A DNA stretch of 64,000 bases, taken from NCBI RefSeq assembly GCF_051401765.1, contig NW_027480597.1:248001-312000 (forward strand). The letters run 5' to 3'. The number at the start of each line of letters is the position of its first letter. Position 1 is the first letter of the stretch. Of this stretch, positions 62,882 to 64,000 are shown in pieces. The position numbers and the translations under genes are program-made. The DNA is from Calliopsis andreniformis. Lineage: Eukaryota > Arthropoda > Insecta > Hymenoptera > Andrenidae. The notes beneath the pieces were generated by a model. That model did no database searches and was not told where the DNA came from. It saw only the letters and a program-made list of their open reading frames with translations.

Positions 62882-64000
62882 TCTGGCTGCTATGGCTATG
62901 GCTATGGCTATGGCTGCTAAGGCTATGGCTATGTCTACGGCTGCTGTGGCTCTGGCTCCGGCTGCTATGGGTGTGCCTATGGCTGCTATGTCTATGGCTA
63001 TAACTGCTATGGCTATGGCTATGGCTGCTATGGCTATGGCTATGGCTGCTATGGCTGTGGTTATGGCTGCTATGGCTATTGCTATGGCTGCTATGGCAAT
63101 GGCTATGGCTGCTATGGCTATGGCTATGGCTATGGCTGCCAAGGCTATGGCTATGTCTATGGCTGCTGTGGCTCTGGCTCTGGCTGCTATGGCTATGGCT
63201 ATGGCTGCTATGGCTATGGCTATGGCTGCTATGGCTGTGGTTATGGCTGCTATGGCTATTGCTATGGCTGCCATGGCTATGGCTATGGCTGCTATGGCTA
63301 CGGCTATGGCTATGGCTGCTATGGCTGTGGCTATGGCTATGACGGCTATGGCTATGCCTATGGCTGCTATGGGTATGGCTATGGCTATGGCTGCTATGGC
63401 TATGACTGTGGCTGCTATGGCTATGGCTATGGCTATGGCTGCTATGGCTATGGCTATAACTATGACTGCTATGGCTATGGCTATGGCTGCTATGGCTATG
63501 GCTATGGCTGCTATGCCTATGGCTATGGCTGCTATGGCTATGGCTATGGCTGCTATGGCAATGGCTATGGCTGTGGCCATGGCTATGGCTGCTATGGCTA
63601 TGTCTACGGATATGGCTGCTATGGCTATGGCTTTGGCTACTATGGCCATGGCTATGGCTGCTATGGCTATGGCTATGATTATGGCTGCTATGGCTGTGGC
63701 TATGTGTGTGTCTGCTATGGATATAGCTATGGCTGCTATGGCTATGCCTACGGCTGCTACGGCTATCGCTATGGCTGCTATGGCTATGGGTACGGCTATG
63801 GCTATGGCTATGGCTGCTATGGCTATGTCTATGGCTATAACTGCTATGGCTATGGCTATGGCTGCTATGGCTATGGCTATGGCTACTATGGCTGTGGTTA
63901 TGGCTGCTATGGCTATTGCTATGGCTGCTATGGCTATGGCTATGGCTGCTATGGCTATCGCTATGGCTATGGCTGCTATGGCTATGGCTATGGCTATGAC
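62882..64000 (+). repeat. Right edge; 63268-64000 matches the left edge of the window
   Basis: CTGCC at 63268 corresponds to position 1, and the head module at 63704 to 437, a constant offset of 63267. The match runs to the last base with a few substitutions (for example TATGCCTATGG near 63353 against TATGTCTATGG near 86). The array therefore leaves the window in the same kind of unit with which it enters. Confidence 0.87.

Larger units (their letters stand above)
1..64000. repeat. Giant hierarchical tandem array (GGCTAT/GGCTGCTAT satellite or minisatellite)
   Basis: Every line of the window is made of the hexamer GGCTAT and the nonamer GGCTGCTAT. The usual monomer is two hexamers followed by one nonamer (21 bp), with 15-, 27- and 33-bp variants that differ in hexamer number. 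Common substitutions change GGC to GTC, GAC, AGC, CGC, AAC, TGC, GGT or GGA, and TAT to TAC, TTT, TGT, CAT, GAT, AAT, TCT or TAA. These variants are not scattered at random; they recur in fixed order, which defines higher-order repeats. The + strand is rich in G and T (about two thirds in the consensus). No stretch over 100 bp lacks the repeat. A eukaryotic satellite or expanded coding minisatellite is the best explanation; the host is unknown. Confidence 0.97.
3..64000 (+). other. Ala-Met open frame without stops across the window
   Basis: Codons starting at 3, 6, 9... read GCT ATG GCT ATG GCT GCT ATG, i.e. alternating Ala and Met with Ala-Ala every 21 bp. Reading through by eye I found no TAA, TAG or TGA in this phase, including at unusual places such as the CCCCTAAGG modules (read CCT AAG), GCTAATATG near 3618 (AAT ATG) and ATTAATGCT near 11826. 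The consensus codons GCT and ATG cannot become stops by one substitution, so openness is expected from composition. It enters and leaves the window open. I do not call it a gene: the predicted polypeptide has no recognisable domain and there is no unique 5' or 3' sequence. Confidence 0.8.

Noticed and set aside
1..64000. A confirmed keratin-associated protein gene cluster
   Set aside because: The Gly/Tyr/Cys composition is similar, but there is no ATG, no unit with gene-like 5' and 3' ends, no flanking unique sequence and no promoter. Likeness of composition alone cannot support the call.
1..64000. A CRISPR array
   Set aside because: There are no unique spacers between repeats, the period is 15-33 bp and continuous, and no cas genes are present.
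1..64000. Telomeric repeat or G-quadruplex array
   Set aside because: GGCTAT is not a known telomere unit to my knowledge, and G runs are at most three and rare, so four-stranded structures are not favoured.

Overview
The whole 64 kb window is one uninterrupted tandem-repeat array. I see no unique sequence in it: no conventional gene, RNA gene, transposon, CRISPR array, terminator or origin. Two small blocks build nearly everything, the hexamer GGCTAT and the nonamer GGCTGCTAT. The commonest monomer is two hexamers plus one nonamer (21 bp; per unit 7 G, 7 T, 4 C, 3 A). Variants with one, three or four hexamers (15, 27, 33 bp) are interspersed. An array this long with nested higher-order repeats is typical of a eukaryotic satellite or giant minisatellite in a long-read assembly. 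That is inference; nothing here identifies the species.

Layout. Monomers carry point variants that group into larger units, and these units have been copied repeatedly. The clearest copies are: 1-1538 repeated at 1783-3320 (period 1782); 11.1-23.0 kb repeated at 26.4-42.5 kb, the second copy holding an extra internal 4254-bp tandem duplication; a 1014-bp tandem pair at 12.9-14.9 kb, present again at 32.0-34.0 kb; a 2964-bp tandem pair at 43.0-48.9 kb; 6.9-9.4 kb repeated at 53.7-56.4 kb; and a pair with period 4437 at 56.0-58.4 and 60.5-62.9 kb. The first 0.73 kb of the window matches the last 0.73 kb, so the array very likely continues past at least one edge.

Reading frames. Both blocks are multiples of three, and the triplet phase is held across all 64 kb: 23 copies of one marker module and 29 copies of another all lie in the same phase. 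On the + strand the three frames read Gly-Tyr-Gly-Tyr-Gly-Cys-Tyr (codons starting at positions 2, 5, 8...), Ala-Met (from position 3) and Leu-Trp (from position 1). The Ala-Met frame appears to have no stop anywhere. The Gly-Tyr frame has TAA stops inside recurring modules. The Leu-Trp frame has frequent stops. The minus strand reads Ser-His in one frame, open for about 9.6 kb at 17.2-26.7 kb, and Ala-Ile in another. Most of this openness follows from repeat composition and is not by itself evidence of coding.

What stands out is (a) strict triplet phasing despite substitutions at every position of the monomer, (b) the Gly/Tyr/Cys-rich character of one frame, which resembles structural proteins such as high-glycine-tyrosine keratin-associated proteins, (c) an Ala-Met frame holding thousands of ATGs in good initiation context, and (d) a monomer that, as + strand RNA, pairs with itself along its full length using G-U wobbles. 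Whether any of it is transcribed cannot be told from the sequence.
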